Assembly (NCBI GenBank): GCA_963682005.1
Contig: OY820914.1
Coordinates: 5,146,001 to 5,210,000, forward strand
DNA from: CAIYUC01 sp963682005
GTDB taxonomy: Bacteria; Bacteroidota; Bacteroidia; Bacteroidales; FEN-979
DNA length: 64,000 nucleotides
Direction: 5' to 3'
The notes below the pieces were generated by a model. That model saw only the letters and a list, made by a program, of their open reading frames with translations, had not been told where the DNA came from and did not search any database. Each line of letters begins with the position of its first letter. Positions within the stretch are counted from its first letter, which is position 1. The position numbers and the translations under genes were made by a program. Shown one piece after another: positions 27,176-34,937 of this stretch.

Positions 27176-27556
27176 ATGAAGAAGTATATCCTGTTACCAT
27201 GTATTTGGTCTTGTGTTCTGATGGCTTGCATTTTCACAACATGTAAAAATTATAATGAAGAGGATCTTTACCCCGCTCCCCCTGCCTGTGACACTTCAAA
27301 TGTCACCTATTCCAGAACCATCATCCCGATCCTGAAAAATAATTGCTATGAATGCCACAGCACCATGATCGCCTCAGGAGGAATAATTCTTGACACATGG
27401 GAAGGTGTTTCGTTACCGGCAGGAAACGGCTGGCTTGTCGCTGTCATTAATCACAGGCCAGGATTTCCGCAGATGCCGAAAGGAAGGGATAAATTGCCCG
27501 ATTGCGATATCAACCAGATTACCAGGTGGGTTAACATCGGTTATCCTGATAATTAA
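27176..27556 (+). CDS. Single-heme cytochrome c-like lipoprotein
   Basis: This 126-residue exported protein has an SPII signal (MKKYILLPCIWSCVLMACIF, lipobox FTTC) and one heme c site, CYECH, at residues 56-60 in IPILKNNCYECHSTMIASGG. A methionine in FPQMPKGRDKLP is the likely distal ligand. The end, CDINQITRWVNIGYPDN, resembles the closing helix of small cytochrome c domains found in Bacteroidota lipoproteins. It is followed 24 nt later by a DUF5777 outer-membrane barrel and is driven by the canonical promoter just upstream. Function is probably electron transfer at the outer or inner membrane surface. Confidence 0.85.
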   Translation: MKKYILLPCIWSCVLMACIFTTCKNYNEEDLYPAPPACDTSNVTYSRTIIPILKNNCYECHSTMIASGGIILDTWEGVSLPAGNGWLVAVINHRPGFPQMPKGRDKLPDCDINQITRWVNIGYPDN

Positions 27557-27580
27557 CATGAAGGATTAAATACCAACATC

Positions 27581-28441
27581 ATGAGAAGAATTTTACTGGG
27601 ATTGTTATTGCTTAATTCCTTCCTGGGAATTTCCCAGGGATCTCCTGACTCCGCCGGGAAGAAGAGTCTTGTTGAGGAAACTTTTAAATCATCCAGGGTA
27701 ATCCTGGGACAGTCAATTGAAAACCCGCCAAACGGAGCCCTCGCATTCATCATCTCACACCATTTCGGGGCGCTCAATACCGGATTTTACGAGTTTTTCG
27801 GCCTTGACCAGGCAAGCACCAGGTTAGGCCTTGAATATGGGTTCACGAATTTCTTTGCGTTAGGGATCGGAAGGAGCACTTATGAAAAAACATGGGACGG
27901 GTACCTGAAATTCAGGATCCTGAACCAAAGGAAGAGAGGCATGCCCCTATCGCTCGGCGCATATTCCGACCTGTCAGTAAACACATTGAAAGAAACAGAT
28001 ACGACCCGGCCGGATAACTTTAATGTGCGATTGACCTATTGTACAGAGCTTATCATTGCACGGAAATTCGGAGAAATATTCTCACTTCAGCTAACTCCCG
28101 TATGGATCCATAAAAACCTCGTTCCAACCAGACAGGATCACAATAATATATTCGCCCTGGGAGCAGGTATCAGTTTCGATGTTTCCGAAAAGGTATCCAT
28201 TAATAGTGAATATTATTACCTGTTTCCCGGACAACACCTGGATGATTACACGAACTCCTTTTCAATCGGCTGCGATCTTAAGGTGGGCGGGCATATTTTT
28301 CAACTTTTCCTCACCAATTCGCAAGGGAACTTTGAGAAGGCTTTCATATCTGAAACAAAAGGCAAATGGTTCAACGGGGATATTTATTTCGGGTTCAACA
28401 TCCACAGGCTTTTCATCCTTAAAACGCCGAAACCCCGTTAG
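27581..28441 (+). CDS. DUF5777-type outer-membrane beta-barrel protein
   Basis: This 286-residue protein has a signal peptide (MRRILLGLLLLNSFLGISQG). The mature part opens with SSRVILGQSIENPPNGALAF and continues as alternating amphipathic strands ending in an aromatic-rich segment (IYFGFNIHRLFIL), as expected for an outer-membrane barrel. The opening motif and the pairing with a cytochrome c-like lipoprotein match DUF5777 proteins. Co-transcription with the cytochrome is likely. A role in outer-membrane redox or metal transfer is possible but not shown. Confidence 0.75.
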   Translation: MRRILLGLLLLNSFLGISQGSPDSAGKKSLVEETFKSSRVILGQSIENPPNGALAFIISHHFGALNTGFYEFFGLDQASTRLGLEYGFTNFFALGIGRSTYEKTWDGYLKFRILNQRKRGMPLSLGAYSDLSVNTLKETDTTRPDNFNVRLTYCTELIIARKFGEIFSLQLTPVWIHKNLVPTRQDHNNIFALGAGISFDVSEKVSINSEYYYLFPGQHLDDYTNSFSIGCDLKVGGHIFQLFLTNSQGNFEKAFISETKGKWFNGDIYFGFNIHRLFILKTPKPR

Positions 28442-28513
28442 TCTTTAAGGGCATACCAGATTTTTTATTATCTTGCTCCCGATCCGGATTATTTCTTCCT
28501 GAACCGTTTCCTT

Positions 28514-29989
28514 ATGCGAATAAGACCTGACGTAGTTTTCCTTCTGAGTGCCGTACTGCTTAGTCTTGCAGCTCTTTTCTCCGTAGGGTACATGCATCCG
28601 GATGAGCACTTTCAGATCCTTGAATTTGCAGGATATAAGCTTGGTATGACAACGGAATCTGATCTGGCCTGGGAATATTCGTATAAGATGCGGCCAGCCT
28701 TACAACCAGGCATTACAGTTGTCTTATACCGGGTTTGTTGTTATATCGGGATAATATCACCTTTCACGATCGCTACAATCCTGAGGTTTCTTTCTGCAGG
28801 GATCACCTTCCTTTCCATGTGGCTCATGTATAAGGCCTATTCAAAAGAGATCACGAATGAAAAACTCCGTAAATGGTTCCTGCTTTTGTCCTTCTTTATC
28901 TGGTTTGCCATCTTCCATGGGGTGAGATTCTCTTCAGAAAACTGGTCAGGAAATATTTTCATCATCGCCTTTGCTCTTTATTATCTGAAAAAAGATAAAT
29001 GGGGAACATATATCTATGTCCTGTCAGGGATCCTGATGGGCTTATCCTTCATTATCCGGTACCAGTCTGGAATCCTTATTGCCGGGTTCATCCTGTGGAA
29101 TATCTTCATCCGTAAAGAACGGTTTGTAAATATCCTGGTTCTCATTATGGGGCTGGTTCTTGCATTCTCAACCGGATTGATCATCGACCGATGGTATTAT
29201 GGTGAATGGACCATTACAGCCTTGAATTATTTCAGCCAGAATATCCTGGAGGATAAAGTTTCGGGGTTTGGTGTTCTTCCCTGGTGGTTTTATTTCTATG
29301 CCGTTTTCGTAGAAACGATTCCGCCATTCAGCCTGATCTGGATTGCAGCATTTATCCTGTTTTTTATCTTCCTGAAAAAAGACCCGGTCACATGGATTAC
29401 ATTACCCTTCCTGTTTGTTCATTTTCTGATCGGGCATAAGGAAACCCGGTTCCTGATTCCGCTGATTGGGTTCATCCCTGTTGTTACAATAAAAATGTTT
29501 GAGCTTGTTACCAGGAAATGGGACAACAACCTCCTGGAAAGGAAAGCTGTAAGATACATTGTACCTGCATTCTGGATCATCAATCTTTTATTCCTGATTA
29601 TTGTGATCATACGTCCGGCTGATGAAAGGATCAACTTATTTAAAAAACTGTATGATGATTACCCGAAGCCGGTAACCCTTTATTATGATGGAGAAGACCC
29701 GTTTCGTAAAGCAAGGGAAATCTTTTTTTATAGGAGATGGGCCATAAGAACGAAGGCAGTAAAAAACTGGGAAGATATCAATAAAGACACATCCGCATAT
29801 TGTTTATTTGCAACAAAAACGAACGGCAACATTTCGGTTATCAGGAAAAATTCCAGCCTTATTTATTCCTCTTACCCCCAATTCATCCGGAAAATGAATT
29901 TCAATCATTGGGTCGAGCGAACACATTTCTGGAATATTTATGAACTCCGCCGGATTGATTCTCTCCCACCTGGAAACAAAGGTCAGTGA
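28514..29989 (+). CDS. Polytopic mannosyltransferase of the GT22 (PIG-B/ALG9-like) type
   Basis: This 491-residue membrane protein has around ten hydrophobic segments. The first loop has HPDEHFQILEFAGYKLG, WEYSYKMRPALQPG, and a later loop has FLIGHKETRFLIPLIG: the acidic PDE-type site, WE..R..P and HKE.RF motifs of GT22 dolichol- or polyprenol-phosphate-mannose-dependent enzymes that build GPI anchors and N-glycans in eukaryotes. In bacteria such enzymes would add a sugar to a lipid or surface glycan at the outer face of the inner membrane. The C-terminal 130 residues are soluble. It ends overlapping the convergent stress gene by 7 nt. Confidence 0.72.
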   Translation: MRIRPDVVFLLSAVLLSLAALFSVGYMHPDEHFQILEFAGYKLGMTTESDLAWEYSYKMRPALQPGITVVLYRVCCYIGIISPFTIATILRFLSAGITFLSMWLMYKAYSKEITNEKLRKWFLLLSFFIWFAIFHGVRFSSENWSGNIFIIAFALYYLKKDKWGTYIYVLSGILMGLSFIIRYQSGILIAGFILWNIFIRKERFVNILVLIMGLVLAFSTGLIIDRWYYGEWTITALNYFSQNILEDKVSGFGVLPWWFYFYAVFVETIPPFSLIWIAAFILFFIFLKKDPVTWITLPFLFVHFLIGHKETRFLIPLIGFIPVVTIKMFELVTRKWDNNLLERKAVRYIVPAFWIINLLFLIIVIIRPADERINLFKKLYDDYPKPVTLYYDGEDPFRKAREIFFYRRWAIRTKAVKNWEDINKDTSAYCLFATKTNGNISVIRKNSSLIYSSYPQFIRKMNFNHWVERTHFWNIYELRRIDSLPPGNKGQ

Positions 29990-30471
29990 CATTCCATTTC
30001 GATATGTTTCCCATGTGAGTGAATGATCTGTTTTGCCTTTTGCACGTCATCTTCATTTCCCTGGGCAATTACCAGAAAACGGTTGATTTTTAGATGTTCA
30101 TGATATTTAACGGCAAAATCCTTTTGGATCCCGATTGTCGTCAGCAATGAAATGATCCCTCCTCCGACCAATCCGATGTCAAACCCGGCAAATGCCCCGA
30201 CCAGGGCACCGGCTCCGAATAAAAACCCCAGCCCCGGAATAGAAAGGATCCCTACACCCGAAAGCACGCCTAATACAGAACCAAGAACAACACCAATCGA
30301 AACCGGTGCATCCTTTAAAATATCATTAGATCTGACATGAATGTGATCGTCTATCAGGTCAGCTTTTCCTACCAGCGATAATTTGGTAACAGGATAGCCC
30401 GAGTTTTGTAATTCCTCTATGGCTTCCAATGCTTTTTTGTGTGAATCATATATCGCTATTGTGGATTTCAT
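29983..30471 (-). CDS. General stress protein (YflT/DUF1269-like) with glycine-rich membrane hairpin
   Basis: This 162-residue protein begins with an alpha/beta unit (STIAIYDSHKKALEAIEELQ). The middle is a long Gly-rich hydrophobic segment (SIGVVLGSVLGVLSGVGILS and continuing GFLFGAGALVGAFAGF) that may enter the membrane, and a second alpha/beta unit follows. This layout matches the general stress 17M/DUF1269 group. TATATTTG lies 18 bp upstream on the minus strand as a possible -7 box. No function beyond stress association is known. Confidence 0.72.
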   Translation of the reverse strand: MKSTIAIYDSHKKALEAIEELQNSGYPVTKLSLVGKADLIDDHIHVRSNDILKDAPVSIGVVLGSVLGVLSGVGILSIPGLGFLFGAGALVGAFAGFDIGLVGGGIISLLTTIGIQKDFAVKYHEHLKINRFLVIAQGNEDDVQKAKQIIHSHGKHIEMECH

Positions 30472-30544
30472 ATTTACTAATTCAAATACAAATATACATT
30501 AGAAATGATCTAAATTAGCATAAAAGATGAAATTTCGGAAAGGA

Positions 30545-31588
30545 TCAGATCTGTGTCTCCACACTTAACTGACTTGCAAGGGTCCCAGACTTTTCCATGA
30601 GGATGGATCCATTTGATTCATCGAGTGCCTTCTCGTCGGCTTCTTTTCTTGTCATCAGGAACAGATAATCAAATTTTTTACCCTCGACATCCCTGGATGT
30701 TGCCAGGTATACAACAGGGATTGCAGCTTTTCCGGGGGAACGGAAAAAAATCCTGAATATAAGCTTCATCAATGGCTGGAAAATGACAGGAGCTTCCCTG
30801 CCGATATTTGAATTAACCGGACCCGGACATAGCGCAAAAACTGAATACCTGCAAATTCCATCACGATTTAACTGACGGGAAAGATCAGCGGCAAAAGTTG
30901 TCAGCAACAACTTGTAGTACCCGTAAAGCTCGATGCTTTTCCCAATGGAATATGGTCTGTACACCCCAAATGACGCCCAGTCAAATCCCCTGGGATTCCT
31001 GTGGGTTTCAGATGATATAAAAATGATCCTGGGAATAGTTGATTTCCTGTTTCCAGTTAAAATTGCTCCTTCCGCGGGAACGTCCGGATGATCCCTGAAA
31101 CAGTTATTCTTTAGCAGGAGATTGATAAGAAGGTATTTCGAAAAATAGTTTACCATAAACATTTCCTCCAGGCCCTGCCTGGTTTTACGGTCATGACTGG
31201 ACACCACCCCGGCATTGCAGACAAGGATATCAATCGGGGCAAACTTTTGGCTAATTTCAATTGTAAGGTTACGAATAGATTCAATATCAGAATAATCAAC
31301 ATGTACCATATGCACATCCGATGATCCTGAACGGAGTTTTACTTGCTCACCTTTTTCAGGTATTCCGCTGCGGCAGGCCATGATCACCGTAGCTCCTCTG
31401 CGTGCAAGATCCGTTGCGACAGCAAGCCCCAGTCCTGAACTGGCGCCATCCACAAGTACCGTTTTGCCATCAACCCTGTCGCTTTCTGTCAGTTCGCCTG
31501 CATTCTCATGTTTCCTGAAAAGATCCAGGATTCCTGTGAGGGTCGCCTGTACCGGGTTATTGTATTTGTTCCGCTTCCTTTTTTCCAT
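30545..31588 (-). CDS. SDR-family oxidoreductase (retinol-dehydrogenase-like)
   Basis: This 347-residue protein is longer than most classical SDRs. It shows the cofactor motif DGASSGLGLAVATDLARRG near residues 49-67, CNAGV in place of NNAG, the catalytic region FISSETH, and Y-x3-K in YGYYKLLLTTFAADLSRQL, typical of the retinol- and protochlorophyllide-reductase branch. ACRS after the second strand suggests NADP. It is the last of three overlapping leftward genes (DUF1214 protein, sulfotransferase, this), with its start inside the sulfotransferase gene by 32 nt. A bulky alcohol or ketone of a lipid is a reasonable substrate guess. Confidence 0.86.
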   Translation of the reverse strand: MEKRKRNKYNNPVQATLTGILDLFRKHENAGELTESDRVDGKTVLVDGASSGLGLAVATDLARRGATVIMACRSGIPEKGEQVKLRSGSSDVHMVHVDYSDIESIRNLTIEISQKFAPIDILVCNAGVVSSHDRKTRQGLEEMFMVNYFSKYLLINLLLKNNCFRDHPDVPAEGAILTGNRKSTIPRIIFISSETHRNPRGFDWASFGVYRPYSIGKSIELYGYYKLLLTTFAADLSRQLNRDGICRYSVFALCPGPVNSNIGREAPVIFQPLMKLIFRIFFRSPGKAAIPVVYLATSRDVEGKKFDYLFLMTRKEADEKALDESNGSILMEKSGTLASQLSVETQI

Positions 31589-32825
31589 ATTTGTCTGTCA
31601 TGAATTTCTGATACCCCAGTGTATAAAGGTCCAGATCCTTTTCTGTGATGTTGAAATCGGTAAGGGAATATTTGTGGGTTCCGTATTTCCTGAATGGATT
31701 TTGTTTGTCGGTTTCCCTGAAGCGGTTTCCCTGTGCTTCAGAGAACCCTCCTTGAGCACTATAGATCTTTTCAAGCACTGAAAGTGGTTCATGAACAATT
31801 GAATCATAGAAAACATCGGTAAACTTTTGTTCGTTCCCATCCTTTCTCCGGTATTCAATGGTCTTGTCCAGCATATAGCCGGTTTTTCTTATCCAGTGCT
31901 CAGCAATCATCCCGGGATCCACATTATCGCTGAATATGGCCCTGCTGAATGCCACCATGCTTAGAAAAGATGGAATTGACTCATAAATGTTCCTGTGTGT
32001 GAAGATATACCTTGTTTCGCTGAAGTGCTTTTCAATCAGGTGAGGGAATTCAAGGTGATGGGGTGACTTCAGTATCCATCGTTTCCCGGGGTATTGCCAT
32101 TGGAGGAGTTTAAGGAGTTTCACTTCATACCGGTAAGCGTCAGACTGGTCGGTATTTTCAAGCCACTGTGAATAGGAAGGTACATGCATGGTCGCTTCAG
32201 GTGTGGTACTCAGGAAGGATGCATCAAGGAGAAGGATGTCCTCCTCCGGCAGATCGTATCCTATCGGATGAATGGCAAAAAACCCGGGAGCCATGAACTT
32301 TAATGCTCTGACACTCAATTTTGCGGCATTAACGCGGTTATCTTTGCCTTTCCAGGATACATTCCGGGGTGCAGGATTGATGGCTTCCCAACTTTTTAAA
32401 ACCCGGTGATCCGGATCGGATGCCAGCAGCCGGTGTAGTTTGGTCGTACCAGTGCGTTGCAATCCAAGAATGATCCAGGCGGGAAGAAGAGGATTGTCAA
32501 GGATCCCGGGGTTTTTCCTGAACATCTCTTCAGCCCTGAGACGGGTTTTCAAAAGACCTGTCAGCCGTTGCTTCGAGATGAAGATACCAACGGGATGGAG
32601 GCAAGCTTCCTCATTAACCGAACGGAGGAGCATTTCCAGGGGTTCTTCCCAGGGCTCATCCCCAAAATTATGCAGACCCGTGGTATGTCTTGCTGCTCTG
32701 ATCAGATCATCCTTGAGTATTTTTGTTTTGGAATAACCTGTAATTTTCAGGACCCGGTTCAGAAGTTCGAACCAGGCCGGACGTTTATTAAAGTGCTTTG
32801 CTTGGATGATCTGGCTGGAATTCAT
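31557..32825 (-). CDS. Sulfotransferase-family protein
   Basis: This 422-residue protein has a PAPS-binding loop AWIILGLQRTGTTKLHRLLA (about residues 119-138) and the 3'-phosphate motif RYIFTHRNIYESIPSFLSMV (about residues 272-291). It belongs to the large Sulfotransfer_3-like type found in actinobacterial and proteobacterial lipid clusters. It overlaps the upstream DUF1214 gene by 38 nt and the downstream SDR by 32 nt, so the three are almost surely made together. The acceptor is unknown; the SDR partners point to a lipid or sterol-like alcohol. It differs from the sulfotransferase at 23096. Confidence 0.88.
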   Translation of the reverse strand: MNSSQIIQAKHFNKRPAWFELLNRVLKITGYSKTKILKDDLIRAARHTTGLHNFGDEPWEEPLEMLLRSVNEEACLHPVGIFISKQRLTGLLKTRLRAEEMFRKNPGILDNPLLPAWIILGLQRTGTTKLHRLLASDPDHRVLKSWEAINPAPRNVSWKGKDNRVNAAKLSVRALKFMAPGFFAIHPIGYDLPEEDILLLDASFLSTTPEATMHVPSYSQWLENTDQSDAYRYEVKLLKLLQWQYPGKRWILKSPHHLEFPHLIEKHFSETRYIFTHRNIYESIPSFLSMVAFSRAIFSDNVDPGMIAEHWIRKTGYMLDKTIEYRRKDGNEQKFTDVFYDSIVHEPLSVLEKIYSAQGGFSEAQGNRFRETDKQNPFRKYGTHKYSLTDFNITEKDLDLYTLGYQKFMTDKYGKKEAEQIQ

Positions 32826-34029
32826 TGGTATTTTGGTATTTTCTTCTTATTCCTTCTGTTTGTATTTTAACAACCCTGCATTCAGGTTCCACAGCCTTCT
32901 CGCCCGGTCCGGGCCGGTACCATCTCCAGCACATTGTGCCTTCTGTATGACCACAGGTCTGGATCCAGTTTGCCATTCCGGGGTCATCATGGGATACAAT
33001 CACCCGAACCTTGCCATCAGGTTCATACACTGCACCCGCTTTGTTGATGCATATTGTAAAATACCGGTAATCGAGCGATTCCATCCAATAGTTGTTGAGC
33101 TGGAAGTTCCATGAATCGCACAATGGTGGTTTCGCCTCGATTAATAAAGCTTCTCCGGGTTGAAGTTTCCAATGGCTGTGGTAATAGATGATTGCTGAAT
33201 CACCTCCGGCGGCATTGGAAATAGCTGCATCGAACTCAGGCAACCGGTTTGTGTGCTTTTGAAAATTGTGTGCCCACCTTGCGAAAAGGAAAGAGGCGCC
33301 CCCAACAAACAGGGAGGCCGTTTTCAGTCCTTCATCAACCCGCTTTGGCGTGAGGGGTTTTGGCAATCCATCCGAATCAAGCATTTCTATGAAAATCTCC
33401 GCAGGAACTTCCTTTTGCCTCTCAAGAAAGGTCTGCCTTACCATGACCAGGGAAGTTTCATCCTCCAGTTTTAACCAGTTCTGACCTTCTTTCTGTTTCC
33501 CCAGGATGATCTCAAAACTACCATCTTCATTCGTTACCAGTTCGGTGTGGTCCAGTGAATCGCAGGGAGCCAGTCCGCCTGTTGTTCCATAATTGCCGTT
33601 CTGGGTATAAAATCCGATATAATGCACTGTATTTCTTTTTCCGGTGATCCTGTATCGTTGCGATCCAATGATCTGTGCGTTGAAATAGTAGTTATCCGGG
33701 TTGTCTGCGCCCATTTTTACTGTTTCATGCACAGTCCTTCTGAAAACCGGAAATTCCGGGTCTCCATATTCAATGAACGCCTCAAGTCCTCCACGGATAA
33801 GCCGTGTCAGATACCTTAGTCCTTCAGCCTGCTGGAATGGGTCCGAAGGTGTTCCAGGAAGATGAAGCACTGCACCTGCTGCTTTCAGTTCATCACAGAA
33901 TTCATCCCATGCTTTCCCCGAAACGATCCTTTCTGCATGAATATCTTCCTCCGATCTTCCCCTCAACGATCGCCAGGTCCGCTGTAATCTCCTTACAATA
34001 CGAAGGAATAAAAACAGGATCTTGTTCAT
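32788..34029 (-). CDS. DUF1214 domain-containing protein
   Basis: This 413-residue protein, without a clear signal peptide, carries a DUF1214 domain in its last third: WNFQLNNYWMESLDYRYFTI, then KVRVIVSHDDPGMANWIQTC and GHTEGTMCWRWYRP. An N-terminal part (RYLTRLIRGGLEAFIEYGDP, then NYYFNAQIIGSQRYRITG) is shared with DUF1214 proteins of mycobacteria and proteobacteria, which often lie beside sulfotransferases and SDRs. The biochemical role is not known. It is the first gene of the leftward operon, 61 nt from a divergent SDR gene, so one intergenic region probably controls both directions. Confidence 0.82.
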   Translation of the reverse strand: MNKILFLFLRIVRRLQRTWRSLRGRSEEDIHAERIVSGKAWDEFCDELKAAGAVLHLPGTPSDPFQQAEGLRYLTRLIRGGLEAFIEYGDPEFPVFRRTVHETVKMGADNPDNYYFNAQIIGSQRYRITGKRNTVHYIGFYTQNGNYGTTGGLAPCDSLDHTELVTNEDGSFEIILGKQKEGQNWLKLEDETSLVMVRQTFLERQKEVPAEIFIEMLDSDGLPKPLTPKRVDEGLKTASLFVGGASFLFARWAHNFQKHTNRLPEFDAAISNAAGGDSAIIYYHSHWKLQPGEALLIEAKPPLCDSWNFQLNNYWMESLDYRYFTICINKAGAVYEPDGKVRVIVSHDDPGMANWIQTCGHTEGTMCWRWYRPGPGEKAVEPECRVVKIQTEGIRRKYQNTNEFQPDHPSKAL

Positions 34030-34046
34030 TTTATAAAGAAATCACT

Positions 34047-34067
34047 ATTATTGCATTATTCAATAAT
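34047..34067. promoter_or_regulatory. Operator-like inverted repeat between divergent genes
   Basis: ATTATTG (34047-34053) and CAATAAT (34061-34067) are perfect inverted 7-mers with a 7-bp spacer, placed centrally in the 61-nt gap between the DUF1214 operon and the divergent SDR. The symmetry and place suggest a regulator site, but the sequence is AT-rich and could arise by chance. No regulator gene is adjacent. Confidence 0.4.
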
Positions 34068-34090
34068 CGCGGGTAAAGATAACGATTTTC

Positions 34091-34900
34091 ATGAAAGACT
34101 TTCTTAAGTGTTATGGTTCCTGGAGTCTTATTGCAGGAGCCGCTGAAGGGATCGGAGCTGCTTTTGCCGAGGCTCTTGCATCGAAAGGCATGAACATAAT
34201 CATGGTTGACAGCAATGAACAGGCCATGAAAGAATTGTCAGAACGGATGATCCGGAACAACAGGATCAATGTCATCGCCGTGTTGCAGGATTTGTCGGAA
34301 AAGACAGCCTGGCAGAAATGTATGGATGTTATCCGGGACCTGGACTGCCGGCTATTGATCTATGTGCCGGCTTATAGCAAGGTGCAGCCTTTTATCACGA
34401 ATACACCGGATGACATCGATCGGTATCTGGATCTGAATTGCCGGACCCCTTCCAAAATGGTGCTTGAATTTGCAAAACGGCTGAAAGACAAGGGTCATGG
34501 GGGTATCATTCTGATGTCCTCGCTTGCAGGGCATATCGGAACACCATATGTTGCAGCATATGCAGCAACAAAAGCATTCAACACAATCCTCGCGGAATCG
34601 TTGTCAGGTGAGTTCAGCAACTCCCGGATCGATATTACTGTCTGCTGCGCTGGTCCAACCCGCACACCTACTTACCTTGCAAATTTACGGGGTGCACCGA
34701 CGGGTGGATCAACACTGATGGATCCAGCTATCGTTGCCAATTATGCCTTAAAAAATCTCGGGAAGAAAACAGTTTGCATCCCGGGTTTCAGGAACCGGTT
34801 TTACTATTTTCTCCTGACCAGGATTCTACCAAGAAGGTATTCGGCTGCAATCATCAAGTGGGTGATGTCGGAGGGGCAAAAAAAAACCTCCCTGGATTGA
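34091..34900 (+). CDS. SDR-family oxidoreductase
   Basis: This 269-residue Rossmann-fold protein has cofactor motif GAAEGIGAAFAEALASKG (residues 16-33), a variant N-A-G region (IYVPAYSKVQPF), catalytic serine in ILMSSLAGHIGTPY, and YAATK in VAAYAATKAFNTILAES. D in VDSNEQAM after strand 2 suggests NAD. It is divergent from the DUF1214/sulfotransferase/SDR operon and probably belongs to the same pathway. The C-terminal hydrophobic segment (FRNRFYYFLLTRILPRRYSA) may give membrane contact. A terminator follows directly after the stop codon. Confidence 0.85.
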   Translation: MKDFLKCYGSWSLIAGAAEGIGAAFAEALASKGMNIIMVDSNEQAMKELSERMIRNNRINVIAVLQDLSEKTAWQKCMDVIRDLDCRLLIYVPAYSKVQPFITNTPDDIDRYLDLNCRTPSKMVLEFAKRLKDKGHGGIILMSSLAGHIGTPYVAAYAATKAFNTILAESLSGEFSNSRIDITVCCAGPTRTPTYLANLRGAPTGGSTLMDPAIVANYALKNLGKKTVCIPGFRNRFYYFLLTRILPRRYSAAIIKWVMSEGQKKTSLD

Positions 34901-34912
34901 GGAAGGTTTTTT
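34881..34912. terminator. Bidirectional terminator between convergent genes
   Basis: AAAAAACCT CC CT / AG G A AGGTTTTTT form an imperfect stem around GGATTG, with an A-run at the left and a T-run at the right, so it can act on both the SDR gene (+) and the PorP/SprF gene (-). Its left arm starts within the last codons of the SDR gene. Confidence 0.75.
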
Positions 34913-34937
34913 GAATAAACTCGGTGAACGATTCTCT

